A DNA stretch of 64,000 nucleotides. Source: Ottelia alismoides. Its lineage: Eukaryota > Streptophyta > Magnoliopsida > Alismatales > Hydrocharitaceae. The position numbers were made by a program, and so were the translations under genes. This document shows, piece after piece, positions 31,427 to 42,624 of this stretch. The stretch lies in contig JAZKJV010010745.1 of the NCBI GenBank assembly GCA_037367405.1, positions 186,001-250,000 of the forward strand, written 5' to 3'. The notes beneath the pieces are model-generated. The model was not told where the DNA came from, made no database searches, and was given only the letters and a program-made list of their open reading frames with translations. Position 1 is the stretch's first letter. Each line of letters opens with the position of its first letter.

Positions 31427-33186
31427 GCAACAACGAATAGTTCACATTTTGTTTGATTGTGTGATTGTTTACCATAGCATTATTTTCCATCTCTTACATT
31501 TTTGATATATCTTGTTGAGCTATCTGACCGTCTCTTTTCTTGTCTTCTTGCGAGGGACCGCGGAGCAAGGCGGATTGCTTAGGTGATTCGGAGCATCGAA
31601 GCGGAGCCGGCCTTCTTAGGTCACACCGGTAGGAGAGAGCAGGAGGAGTGAGGGAGAGTGATTAGATTAGCTTACATTTATTTTTGTGAGAGAGAGACTA
31701 TTAATTTGTAATAATACAGGTACACTTGGACTTGGACACTCAGACTATCGGGCCTAATTTCCGGGTGTTTGTTCACCCGGGGACTCACCGCAGTTTTGAC
31801 AAGTTTTTGTTTAGCCGTCATTTTCCGGTTTTGTTTTCATTTTTCACTTTCTTTTGTGGATTGAGCTCTTAGTTCTAGGTCCTGCTTGACTCGATTAGAA
31901 TAGGTCCAAACACCTAATTATCTTTGCATGCTCCTATAGATACGTATTTGGACTTAGATTAATCAAACAGTTAGCTAGTAGCTTCCGATCCACGCGCCGC
32001 GAGCTCACACCCGAACAAGCGCTTTCTCCTAACTCAAATGTGTTGAGCAGAGGAGGGGTGAGCCTAGACCGGACACTCGGATTAGGAGTTACTAGTTAGC
32101 TTGTGGTTCTTCACGCTAGCAGTTGCCTGTTCTAGGACGATTTCCGCTTGCATATCGCCATATAGCTTAGGTTTAAAAATTCTGCTTTGCATCCCGCATG
32201 GAGAGAGCTGGGATTCGCTGTAAGTCTTCTTACTTTGCATGCATCATTTAGGCACAAAGGTGAGATTTCCACCTTGGTGTCGACTTGCACGGCTTTTCCG
32301 ACTCTACTCTCCCTCTGTTTTTGGAACAAAGTAGGATAAAGGAAAAATACAAAAACCGTTAGGCGCTTGTTTGAATCTACTCAAAAGAAGCGATAACACC
32401 AAAAAAATTAAAAAAGGGACTGCTAAAGAAAACTTAACCAAAATAAAATTGGTAATTGGATTCATTGCTTGGGGAGAGTAACACCCTCACTTGTCTTCAG
32501 GTTGCATGGGAAGGTTTCCTTCCAAGTGAGGTGAGCGCTTCGTAAGGATTAGAGCCCAAAACCCAACTTGTGGCTGCCTTGTGTATCGCCTGGATTTCCG
32601 AAGTATTGGCGCTACTATCGTACGTAGTCGAGTAGGACTTGGTCGCCATTGGTGACTCGCTATTGTGTGAGCACCGACCTTGTCCGAAGTACCGAGCCTA
32701 GGCCACGCCTTCACGGGTGTGTCTGTCTCACCGGCTGCGTCCGGGTAGGATCTTGCACGCTCACGGGTGATTCCGTTGCGAGCGAGGTCCGAAGTATCAG
32801 TTTCGCCTATCGGCTTCCTCCTTCTATTTCTTTGGCTGAGTAGGGATCCAGGAAGGGTTACAAGGACCTCAAAAAGCGCAAGTTACAGGTTACACAGGAG
32901 GAGGACAAGTACGGGGACACTTTCCTGGCAGTACTCTCACTCCTATAGGCGTAGCGTTCTAAGGACTCGTGAAAAGATAAATACCTGAAAACAAGCTAAA
33001 ATTGACCAGATAAAAAGCCGAACCTTCACGGCTTCACGAGTTGAGTTGGTGAATTCACCTTGCTTTGCGTTTGATTGCTAGATTTATTTAGGTCAAGATC
33101 AAAAACACCGCACAATTGTGCACAATTTTGTTGCATATCATCTTCTTCTTTTCTTGCATTATCCCCACTCTTCTCGAATAATCAAG
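31427..33186 (+). other. Ath-A untranslated leader
   Basis: 1.76 kb without a supported gene between primer site and gag. It is similar in order to the Ath-C leader (62632-63953), including the GAGGGACCGCGGAGC word near 31552 (62761 in Ath-C). It probably holds packaging and dimerisation signals, but none can be proved here. Confidence 0.7.
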
Positions 33187-36100
33187 ATGATGGGACGGAG
33201 ATCTCTTAGGCCGACCTTGTCGGCACCGCTATCCAGCACTCCTCCTTACTCATCTAGGAATGCCTCGGAGAGTCCGCTCTCCGAGCCCGAGTTCACATCC
33301 ACCCTGTTCCCCCTCGACCACCCTTCCCACTCTCCTTCTCTCAGTCCAATTGTGTCAGAATTCAGTGCATCACAGAGTTCCGCTCATTCGACAGCACCTG
33401 AGATGGCCTCTTTTGCTTTTTCAGAAAATCCAGCAATGGCAGACAGAGGCGAGCACCCAGATAACCACGATCACCCTCCATTCATAATTGATCAGGTGGC
33501 CATCAGCAATTCCTTGCTAGCGTCCCTGGAGAATATGCAGAGACAGATCCGTGATCAGGGAACATTCATGGGTGATCTGATGAAAGAAATAGCGCAGATG
33601 AGAGAGAACCGACCTGGGGGCGGTGGCGGAGGTGGAGGAGGAGGAGCCGATGCAGGAGGAGACGATCCAGACGCTGAGCGACCGCCACAGACTATCATGA
33701 GGGAACTGCACAACCCAGTTGCATCCCTCACTCACCGGTGGATCAGACTCCCGCCAATCCACGGAGACTTCGAGCTTCGGCACCACACGATTCAGCTGCT
33801 ACCCAAGTTTCACGGGTTGCCGACCGAAGAGCCGCACCTCCATCTCCAAGAATTTGAAATGATATGCAGTACTATCCATGATCGGTTGATAACCGAGGAC
33901 ACCATTAAGATGATCGCCTTCCCATTCTCATTGGTTGATAGAGCCGCATACTGGCTCAAGCATTTAGGGCGATTCGTCGATACTTGGGCAGATCTCCGGA
34001 CCACCTATTTGAAGAAATACTATCCTCTCGGCCGGACCAATGCAGCTAGAGCTATGATTAGCAATTTCGTTATGATCCCAAATGAACAGTTCCACGAAGC
34101 ATGGGATCGATTCAGAGAGCTCATCGACCGGTGTCCGCACCATGACATCTCCAAGCCCAATCTCGTACAGAGTTTCTTCTGTGGGCTGACACCGGAGCTG
34201 CAGGGGCTTGTGAACGCCTCTTACGGTGGGTCCTATTTCTCCAAGGGAGAAGACGACGTCTGGGCCATCTATGAAGGCATGGCAGAAAACTCCACAGTGA
34301 TGACCCAGGCCCGTGTCTATACACAGCAGAAGCCCCCGCAAGGAGCCGGATCATTTCAGAGGATCGCCCGCATCGATGCCGGTCCCAGCACAACGTCGGT
34401 AGCCGCGGCCCAAGCCGAATCAGCCGCAGCCGACATGGGCATCATTAGTGAAAAGTTGGATCGCATGGAGATCCTTGAAAAGAAGCAGAACCAAGGTCTA
34501 GCCCAGATGGACCTTCTCACCAAAACCATGAGTGACCTGAAGACTCAAATTCTATGTATTCAGGAGGCACAAGCCCATTCCCAACAGCCTCCCAGGTCAC
34601 AGGCTACTTCTAGCAGCAGCAATCCCAACCAGGCCTCTACCTCATACCGCCAGGTGAATCATATCCAGGCGGAGCCGGTTCCATTGCTGCAGTACCATTC
34701 AGAGCAACCGCCATCTTCGGACACACAGATGGTGGTTTATCAGCCAGAGCAGCCACTGGCAGTTCTCCCTCCACCCCCCTTTGAGCAGGAACCATTGATG
34801 GAAGTCAATGGGATTTGGTATGACCGATACCCTCAGCCCGCAATTCGTAGGGACCACCCCGGATTCCGTTGGGGCAATGGTGGATCCTCATCCCAGCAGC
34901 ATCCTCCTGCCCAAGGACAGCAGAACAGCCAGCCGACACAGCAGCAACAGCCCCATTATGCCCATCAGCAACAATACCAGAGTGGTCCTCGTCCCTCCTA
35001 TCAGGGACAGCAGTGGAGGCAGCGACAGCCGCCTCAGCAGTCTTATCACCAGCCTTCCCCCCAGTATCAGCAGCAACACCAGCAGCAGCAGCACCATTTC
35101 CAGCAGGGACAGACATCCGGTTCTCAGGGTCCAGCCTATGAGAACCCAGCCCTCGATGATCTTGCCCGCTTGCTATCTGAACAACGAGCATCTTTCAGGC
35201 AAGAAATGGATGAATTCCGGCAGGAGATGCGGGATATCATCAAAGGCAAAGCCGCCATACCCGCTCAGATCGAACCTAACCCTAATAATCTAAAAAGAAA
35301 ATCTGAGCAGGTAGAGTTCACAGAGGATACCTCTCCTAGTGACTATTTGAGTGACATGTCTTATTCCTATTATGATGCTGATTTTGTTACTACTAGGAGC
35401 GGTAGGATGCCAGCCGGCGGCGCCTCTTCTGAGCGACAACCAGATGCTGAACCAGGAGCGCCAGAGGAGCAGAGGAGCGGTGCGGATGCCACCAATGATG
35501 GAGTCCAGGACGACGGTGCTGACGCCGTCGTGATACCAGATGCAGACGGTGGTGCTGAAGCCACCATTTTGGATGATGAACCAGAGCGCGGTGCTGATGC
35601 CGCAAAGACCGGTGCTAGTGGTGGTGCTGAGGCCACCACATCTACTTTTGTTGAGCCATCATCTGTGATGTTGCCACATTTTGTATCTAGAGGCTGTGGG
35701 AACAAAAACAAAAACAAAAATATGAATAAAGGAAAGGTTTCTGTTCAAATTGCGGATCCATATGTGGTGAATGATGATTATTGTATGGATTCTCCGTCTT
35801 CACAAGCACAGGGACCGATTCCTAGTCCTCCATCTGAGGAGGCCCCTACCATCCCCTTCCCTGAGGCACTCCACCGAGCGAAGGGGAATAAAAAAGAAAA
35901 TCCAAAAAAGAATCAGCAGGTAGAGTTCGGCAACGAAATGATTGACAGGTTTCACATTCAGCTAACTCTACGGGAAGCATTTGAGCATATCCCCTTTTTC
36001 AAAAAGAACTTGAAAGAGACAACTACTGTTCGAAGGAAGAAGAGGCACAGAGATCAAATCCATATGCTCACTCATGACACATGTTGCATCATCCAGAACA

Positions 36101-36729
36101 AGCTGCCAGCCAAGCGACCAGACGCAGGAGCTCCCTATGTCAGATGCGAGATTCAGGAGCAGCAGTTTGATCGTACTCTATTAGACAGCGGCTCTTCAAT
36201 TAACCTCCTCCCGGCAGCCTTACTCAAGCAATTCGAGTTTGGCCCTCTTCTTCGAAGCAGAACCGTCCTTCAGTTTGCTGATAGGTCGATTAAGAGGCCG
36301 AAGGGGTTATTGAAAGACGTGGTCGTTACCATTCAGGGCCTGAAATTCCCCGTGGACTTCGTTGTGTTGGACATGGAGATCCCTGAGTCGGTAACTGATG
36401 CCCCCATCATTCTCGGACGTCCATTCTTGGCCACAGCCAAGGCGGTGACCGACCATGATAGTGGGAAGGTATGTTTTCGCGTAGAGGGCGAAACCATACA
36501 AATAGAGACGATCGAAGAGACCAGAGCTAGAGAGTTAGAGTGCTCCGAGCAGTCCAGCGAAGCAGCGCAGATGACAGAGGAGGAGTTAGACATCCACCAG
36601 GTTTGTGATTTTGAGATGACTGATGATGAATCCAACTGGACAGATCCCGTAGCACCGACCCTCGCCTTGCCTACAGATTCACTGTATCTCAAGCTCATGG
36701 CAGTCGAGAGCCGGGAAAGCACAACCTAG
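33187..36729 (+). CDS. Ath-A gag-protease polyprotein
   Basis: Open for 1,180 codons from ATG ATG at 33187 (chosen because upstream codons in the frame start only with GTG). Order: a serine/proline-rich N terminus; a glycine run (near residue 140); the gag core with AAYWLKHLGRF (near 33943) and NEQFHEAWDRFRELIDRCPHH (near 34080-34143); a Q-rich, low-complexity segment (34880-35110); and an acidic segment with repeated GADA/GAEAT words (35470-35640) that differs in length from Ath-B. The aspartic protease follows with LLDSGSSINLLP (near 36178) and ILGRPFLAT (near 36409). Gag forms the particle and protease cuts the polyprotein. No zinc knuckle is visible. It ends at a TAG at 36727 in the same frame as RT. 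Ath-B is open at the equivalent place, so this stop is probably a mutation, not a regulated one. Confidence 0.9.
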   Translation: MMGRRSLRPTLSAPLSSTPPYSSRNASESPLSEPEFTSTLFPLDHPSHSPSLSPIVSEFSASQSSAHSTAPEMASFAFSENPAMADRGEHPDNHDHPPFIIDQVAISNSLLASLENMQRQIRDQGTFMGDLMKEIAQMRENRPGGGGGGGGGGADAGGDDPDAERPPQTIMRELHNPVASLTHRWIRLPPIHGDFELRHHTIQLLPKFHGLPTEEPHLHLQEFEMICSTIHDRLITEDTIKMIAFPFSLVDRAAYWLKHLGRFVDTWADLRTTYLKKYYPLGRTNAARAMISNFVMIPNEQFHEAWDRFRELIDRCPHHDISKPNLVQSFFCGLTPELQGLVNASYGGSYFSKGEDDVWAIYEGMAENSTVMTQARVYTQQKPPQGAGSFQRIARIDAGPSTTSVAAAQAESAAADMGIISEKLDRMEILEKKQNQGLAQMDLLTKTMSDLKTQILCIQEAQAHSQQPPRSQATSSSSNPNQASTSYRQVNHIQAEPVPLLQYHSEQPPSSDTQMVVYQPEQPLAVLPPPPFEQEPLMEVNGIWYDRYPQPAIRRDHPGFRWGNGGSSSQQHPPAQGQQNSQPTQQQQPHYAHQQQYQSGPRPSYQGQQWRQRQPPQQSYHQPSPQYQQQHQQQQHHFQQGQTSGSQGPAYENPALDDLARLLSEQRASFRQEMDEFRQEMRDIIKGKAAIPAQIEPNPNNLKRKSEQVEFTEDTSPSDYLSDMSYSYYDADFVTTRSGRMPAGGASSERQPDAEPGAPEEQRSGADATNDGVQDDGADAVVIPDADGGAEATILDDEPERGADAAKTGASGGAEATTSTFVEPSSVMLPHFVSRGCGNKNKNKNMNKGKVSVQIADPYVVNDDYCMDSPSSQAQGPIPSPPSEEAPTIPFPEALHRAKGNKKENPKKNQQVEFGNEMIDRFHIQLTLREAFEHIPFFKKNLKETTTVRRKKRHRDQIHMLTHDTCCIIQNKLPAKRPDAGAPYVRCEIQEQQFDRTLLDSGSSINLLPAALLKQFEFGPLLRSRTVLQFADRSIKRPKGLLKDVVVTIQGLKFPVDFVVLDMEIPESVTDAPIILGRPFLATAKAVTDHDSGKVCFRVEGETIQIETIEETRARELECSEQSSEAAQMTEEELDIHQVCDFEMTDDESNWTDPVAPTLALPTDSLYLKLMAVESRESTT

Positions 36730-39700
36730 AATGAGGATATCTCTGAGGCTGACAGTGTTGTGATGAGTGGTGCTGAGGAATTTCAATCAAGCTCATCTTC
36801 TTCTGATCCCTCGGATTCATACATTGACTGGGATGACTTTGATGACTATTTACCTTGTCTGATTCCTACTGAGCCAACAACCATGACAGAGTGCGAGCCG
36901 GTGCAGTTTATAGTTGATTCAGAAGGCCGCCCTTCGTCAGAAATTCATGCAGAGCGAGAGTTCTCCCATGCAGACCTGGTCGCATTTACACAGACATATC
37001 AGAAACCAGATCTGCCACCTCCCAGTTGTCCAGAACGGAAACCTCTACCGCAGTCAATGAAGTACAGATTCCTTGTTGGAGAGCCAGAAATGCACCCAGT
37101 CATTATCTCAGCAGATTTGACTGAAGAGCAAGAATCTCGTCTGATGGAGGTTCTTGAAAGAAACCGCAAGGCAATCGGTTGGAGTATAGCTGATCTCCAG
37201 GGGCTGAGCCCAAATCTTTGCTCCCACCACATCTATCTTGAAGATAACGCTAAGCCGTCGCGTGAGTTCCAACGACGGCTGAACCCGAATCTTCGAGACG
37301 TAGTCATGAAAGAAATTTCCAAGTGGTGGAGCGCCGATTTTATCTATCCCATCTCCGACTCCAAATGGGTAAGTCCGCTACATGTGGTACCTAAGAAGAC
37401 GGGTATCACTACAGTTGTCAATGAGTCTGCAGAGGAGATCGCTACCAGAGTACCAGCTTCTTGGAGGGTCTGTGTGGACTACAGACGACTGAATGAGGCC
37501 ACCAAGAAGGATCACTTCCCGCTACCATTCATTGATCAGATTATCGAGCGGCTGGCTGGGAAGAGTCACTATTGTTTCCTTGATGGATACTCTGGATACA
37601 ATCAAGTGGCCATTGCGCCCGAAGACCAGGAGAAAACGACATTCACCTGTCCGTTTGGGACTTATGCTTTCAGACGGATGCCCTTTGGTCTATGTAACGC
37701 TCCAGCGACATTCCAAAGGTGCATGTTGTCCATCTTCTCGGACATGGTGGGTGACTGTTTAGAGGTCTTCATGGATGACTTCTCGGTCTATGGCGACGGG
37801 TTCGACGCCTGTCTTGACTGCCTAGACCGTGTGCTCAAGCGCTGCATTGAGGTTAATCTTGTCTTATCCTGGGAGAAGAGTCATTTCATGATGACTCAAG
37901 GGACGGTCCTTGGTCACATCGTCTCCAACATGGGCATGGAGGTCGATCCGGCTAAGGTGGACATCATCAGAAAACTCAATCCGCCGTCCAATCTGCGTCA
38001 GCTACGGTCTTTTCTGGGGCATATCGGTTTCTACCGACGGTTCATTCAGGACTTCAGTCGAATTGCCCGACCGCTTACTGACTTGCTGACCAAAGACACC
38101 GAGTTTATTGTTAATGATAAGTGTCTTGAATCATTTGAAACTCTCAAGAATATGGTTGTCTCAGCTCCTGTCCTTCAGCCACCTGATTGGTCTCTTCCAT
38201 TCGAGATCATGACGGATGCTTCAGATTTTGCCGTTGGGGCTGTGCTTGGACAGAGGAGGGATGGTTTACCGTTTGCCATTCACTACGCCAGCCGGACTTT
38301 GGATGCCGCTCAGCGGAATTACACTGTGACTGAGAAAGAGATGCTGGCCGTAGTCTTCGCTCTTGATAAGTATCGATCATATATTCTCGGATCTAGAGTG
38401 ACCATTTACACTGATCATACCGCCATCCGGTACTTAATGGCTAAGAAGGATGCCAAAGCACGTCTCACCAGATGGATCCTTCTACTCCAGGAATTTGATA
38501 TTGAAATTAAGGATAAGCCTGGAGTTAAGAATGTGGTGGCGGATCATCTCTCCAGATTGGAGAATCTTGAGGAATCTGAGCCCAGCGCACCTATCACAGA
38601 GACATTTCCGGATGAGGCGATCTTGGCTGTCACCTCACTCCCATGGTATGCTGACTTTGTAAACTATCTTGTTGCCAAGACAGTCCCTCAGGGTTGGCCC
38701 AGGCAGAAACTTGAGACCTTCCTAGCTAAGGCCAAGTTTTATCATTGGGAGGATCCCGTCCTTTATCATGAAGGAGGGGATAGTATCTGGAGGAGGTGCA
38801 TTCCTCAAGAAGAGCAGCATAGCGTCCTCACATACTGTCACAAGCTTGAGGCAGGAGGACATCATTCTGGAAAAAGAACAGCACAGAAGGTGCTTCAATC
38901 CGGCCTATGGTGGCCTACTCTCTTCAAGGATTCTGATGAGTTCGTGAAGAGATGTACTGACTGTCAGAAAATGGGAACCTGCGGACAGAGAGACATGATG
39001 CCCATGCAACCCATTCACTTCTGTGAGGTTTTTGATGCATGGGGGATTGATTTCATGGGCCCATTTCCTAAGAGTCAGGGATTCGAGCATATTTTGCTCG
39101 CTGTAGATTATGTCAGCCGATGGGTTGAGGCCATCCCCGCCCGAGCCGCAGATGCTAAAACCGTTTGCAAATTTTTGAGGAGAAATATCATTTCACGGTT
39201 CGGGGTACCTAGAGTCTTGATTTCAGACGGGGGGTCTCACTTCATCAATGACAAAGTCAGGGCCCTTGCAGACGAGTTCGACATTGACCATCGGGTTGCC
39301 ACTCCTTATCACCCTCAGACTAATGGTCTTGCCGAAGTATCGAATAGGGAGATAAAGACTATCTTGCAGAAAGTTGTCCGCCCAGACCGAAAGGATTGGT
39401 CATAGCTTTTGGACTCGGTCTTGTGGGCTTATCGGACATCTTTCAAGAATCCATTGGGGACATCTCCCTTTCGTCTCGTCTATGGCAAGCCGTGCCATTT
39501 GCCAGTGGAAATCAAGCATAAATCTTTTTGGGCAGTTACTGAGTTGCTTCTAGATCCTGAGAGTATAGGAGAACAGAGAAGAGCAGAATTGGCAGCCCTG
39601 GAGGAACTTAGGCCATGTTCGTTTGGGGTATAAGGAGGAATGGAATAAGGGGAATAAGCCCCCAACACGCTTCCCCGTGGTACGACTATTCCCCATTATT

Positions 39701-40175
39701 TCATCTTATTTCACTCTTATTCCTATCTTTATCCCACCTTACCTATCTTTATTTCACCTTATTCTCCTTATTCTTATCCTCCAGCCGAACGGAGAATAGA
39801 CCCTTATTGTCCTTATTCCCCATCCTTATTCCTGCTTATTCTCCTACCGAACGGGCCCTTAGAGATACAGCCTTTTCGAACAGCTTACAGTACAAAGAGA
39901 AAGTAAAGACATGGCACGATTCGCATATCAGCCATAAACAGTTTGAGCCAGATCAGAGAGTATGGTTGTTTGATTCCAGGCTGAAATTATTCCCAGGGAA
40001 ATTGCAGAGCAAGTGGAAAGGACCGTATGTGGTCAGGAAGGTACATGACAATGGCAGCATCGACATATCCGAACCGTCATCTTCCTCTACCTTCCGCATC
40101 AATGGTCAACGCTTGAAATTATATCTTGATCATGATCCGCCGACCATTGACGTTGCCCCCATTCTTCTGGTATGA
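36730..40175 (+). pseudogene. Ath-A reverse transcriptase, RNase H and integrase (broken by two stops and a MITE)
   Basis: The frame continues directly from gag-protease after the stop at 36727 and is open to 39405. [22 protein letters not shown] near 37463 and catalytic FMDDFSVYG at 37768. RNase [15 protein letters not shown] near 38209. Integrase zinc finger: [11 protein letters not shown] near 38857 and CTDCQKMG near 38954. Integrase core: GIDFMGPFP (Asp, near 39043), ISDGGSHF (Asp, near 39220) and [10 protein letters not shown] (Glu, near 39322). A TAG at 39403 follows DWS; it replaces a CAG seen in Ath-B. The frame resumes and is then cut at 39611 by a 248-bp MITE, after which RDTAFSNSLQYKEK continues to the true stop at 40173. 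Apart from these lesions all catalytic residues are present. Confidence 0.92.
39611..39858. mobile_element. Tourist-like (PIF/Harbinger) MITE
   Basis: 248 bp inserted in the Ath-A integrase. The duplicated trinucleotide TTA stands on both sides (39608-39610 and 39859-39861). The ends are inverted: GGCCATGTTCG at the left and CGAACGGGCCC at the right. TTA/TAA duplications with GGCC-GTTCG-type ends are typical of Tourist MITEs. The interior has many CTTATTCC/GGAATAAG words that allow foldback. Removing it and one TTA restores exact collinearity with the Ath-B integrase (GAGGAACTTAGAGATACAGC compared with the Ath-B sense sequence), so the insertion postdates Ath-A. Confidence 0.88.
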
Positions 40176-40364
40176 GATGTGTCCTTTGACTCTCATTATC
40201 TACATCTCATACATGGTGATCAATGCTATCTTCCACTGCACAGATCCATCTGTTTATATCACTCTGTTGTCTGTTGATTTATTTTCTTATTTTCTTCTTT
40301 TCTTCTTTTCCTTTTCTATTTTCTATATCTATCAAAAAGGTGTCGCCCTTGTAGACAGTTTTCC

Positions 40365-40400
40365 ATACTTAGGACGTACTTTGTCCTAAGTATAGGGGGG
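40365..40400 (+). repeat. Ath-A array, hairpin 1 with purine run
   Basis: ATACTTAGGAC, loop GTACTTT, GTCCTAAGTAT (11-bp perfect stem) followed at once by AGGGGGG. Confidence 0.8.
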
Positions 40401-40455
40401 TTGACACCCCGATTTTTCTTTCATTCGATCCTCTCCACTGTCTCCTCTTCTTGTC

Positions 40456-40490
40456 TATACTTAGGGATATTTTACCCTAAGTATAGGGGG
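40456..40490 (+). repeat. Ath-A array, hairpin 2 with purine run
   Basis: TATACTTAGGG, 8-base loop, CCCTAAGTATA (11-bp perfect stem), then GGGGG. Confidence 0.8.
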
Positions 40491-40554
40491 AGACAATCTG
40501 AGTACGATCTGTTCATTCCCACCCTTGACCCTCCCTGCTTTGTGTACAGTCTGC

Positions 40555-40590
40555 TATACTTAGGATTATTTGATCCTAAGTATAGGGGGG
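40555..40590 (+). repeat. Ath-A array, hairpin 3 with purine run
   Basis: TATACTTAGGAT, loop TATTTG, ATCCTAAGTATA (12-bp perfect stem), then GGGGGG. Confidence 0.8.
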
Positions 40591-40645
40591 ACGGTCAACT
40601 TCTCATTCGTTTGATTCATTTGTTCCTTTATTGTTTAGACTTGTC

Positions 40646-40720
40646 TATACTTAGTACGAGTTATGTCTTCTCTTTTCTCTCCGATCTATGAGGACATAGC
40701 TCAAGCTAAGTATAGGGGGG
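40646..40720 (+). repeat. Ath-A array, hairpin 4 (long) with purine run
   Basis: Outer arms TATACTTAG (40646-40654) and CTAAGTATA (40706-40714). A second stem inside, GAGTTATGTC with GACATAGCTC, pairs 9 of 10 bases. GGGGGG follows. Confidence 0.75.
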
Positions 40721-42624
40721 TCGTATATACTACGTATATACTTTAGCCATAACTCGTACTTTCGTATTTTCTTGATAATATGGCCAAAAATTCATTAAAA
40801 ATCCTCAATAAAAAGATGTGATTATTCCTCAAATTCTTTTTGTATTTACTGAATAATAAATCAGGTGAAAATGTTTTTTGCAAAATGTTTGAAAAATAGT
40901 TTGAAAATCTTTGTGAACATCTATTGAAAACTATTTTGAAAATATTTTGTTTCGTTTTTTCAACCTGTGTGAAAAATGTGTGGTTTGTAAAAACTTTTTT
41001 TCTTTGTGTGAAATAAAAATGTTTGAAAAATGATTTGCAAATGGTTTGAAAAATGGTTGCAAAAATATTTGAAAAACCTATATATACTGTTTGAAAAGCC
41101 TTTGCAAAATGATTTTCAAATGTGTGTAAAATGTTTGTAAAAACTATTTTGGACTATAGTTTTCAAAAATTGTGTGTAAATTGTTTTCAAATAAGTTTGA
41201 GGAATATACACATCACACCAAAATTCACTATATACGTATATATATATGTGTATAAAATTGATCACTTACCTTGTAAATTCTTAAAACCCATTTCTTGTTT
41301 ATATGAAGAAGCACTCCCGTGTACATAGTTTTCACCTTGTTGTCAGCCAAAATCTTTTTGTTTTCAAAAATTCCCAAAAACATTTGCAAAAATTAAAATC
41401 CAAAAACATTTGAAAAATCTTTTTGAAAAATACAAAAAAATGCATCTGCATATGCATCATCATGCATCATCTTTTCAAAAATCCATAAAAAGTTCAAAAT
41501 CTTTGAAAATTGCATCACAAAAATATTTTCTGCATTGCATTGCATGGCATTCGCATTTTTCGGATTGAGTTTGATAGTCGAACAAGTCTAAGTAAAATCC
41601 GGAGATTGGAGCTTGATTGGACCTTAAAATCTACCTAATAACAGGAACCTTATAGGAATTGGGTTTGAGGTACTTCAGGTCTAGTTGACTTAATTCTTTG
41701 AGGATCACGGGACTTGGTTCAATGGATTCTTGACTGCCTAAGTAGAGTATCTCGGAGCACACGCACGACTCTTGTTGATAATGACCTAACTTGGACACTT
41801 GCACCTTTCACATGGCTCAACTCAATTGGAGTGGTGAGGGGATTGGATTTGCCGGTATGAGACGCACACAAGTGGAAACACTTGTCCTCCTCTAGGGAGG
41901 GAAGTGCACCCCAACCCGTCCAGTGATTAGGAAGTCTAAAGACAGGAGGCTGTGGGTTGCGATAAAGCTTCAAAAGAGGGATAGTCTACTGGCTCAGGAG
42001 GAAAAACTCCTTTTGTAAATGCTGCTGTATATAGTATTCAAAAAAAAAAGAAGAAAGTTCAGGCATGTATAAAAATAAAAAGCCTGCAAGTACAAAGTCA
42101 ATAAGCAAGCTTGAGTTCCAAAGTCAAATATGTGAGCCTGCAGCAGGATGACTTGACTACACTGGTCTTGCATCCCGGGATAGGTAGCTACACTGGCTAC
42201 CGTCCATTCTTCTCTTCACCCCCTCCTCTTGAGCTGGTTGCCACTTGAACTTAGAAGGGAATACCCCGCTCCTCGAGGATGGAGTTGCTGGATTGGGGAA
42301 TCATTGGGTTTTCGTACTGGAGAAGTCAGTTTCTTTGTCATTCTAGTTGGGGAGAGCCACCATCACTTACACTGTACAAGTCAGGTTCATAGTCGTAAGA
42401 GTTTGCGTTTGAGTTGAAGTATTTCTGAACTGGCTATTGAGGAGACTTGGATAGAGTTTTGGGATTCTCAAGGACTGTTGGATTTCAAACACCGTTCTCA
42501 CTAAGGTTCCGCCCGCACTAAAATTCCAAAGGTCCGACTTAAGCTCCAAACTTTGATTTTGTAAAGACAAGTTTGATAATCAGATCAAATCCAAGTTCTT
42601 TTTCTTTTCTTTCTTTTCTTTTTG

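Noticed and set aside
34805..35191. Several frames overlapping the Q-rich part of the Ath-A gag
   Set aside because: CAG-rich repeats leave all frames open; only the sense frame links to gag and protease.
36727..36729. Programmed stop or readthrough between protease and RT in Ath-A
   Set aside because: Ath-B is open at the equivalent position and no readthrough context or downstream structure was evident; a simple mutation is more likely.
40365..40720. CRISPR-like array of direct repeats
   Set aside because: Units are hairpins with unequal spacing inside a plant retrotransposon; no spacer structure or cas genes.
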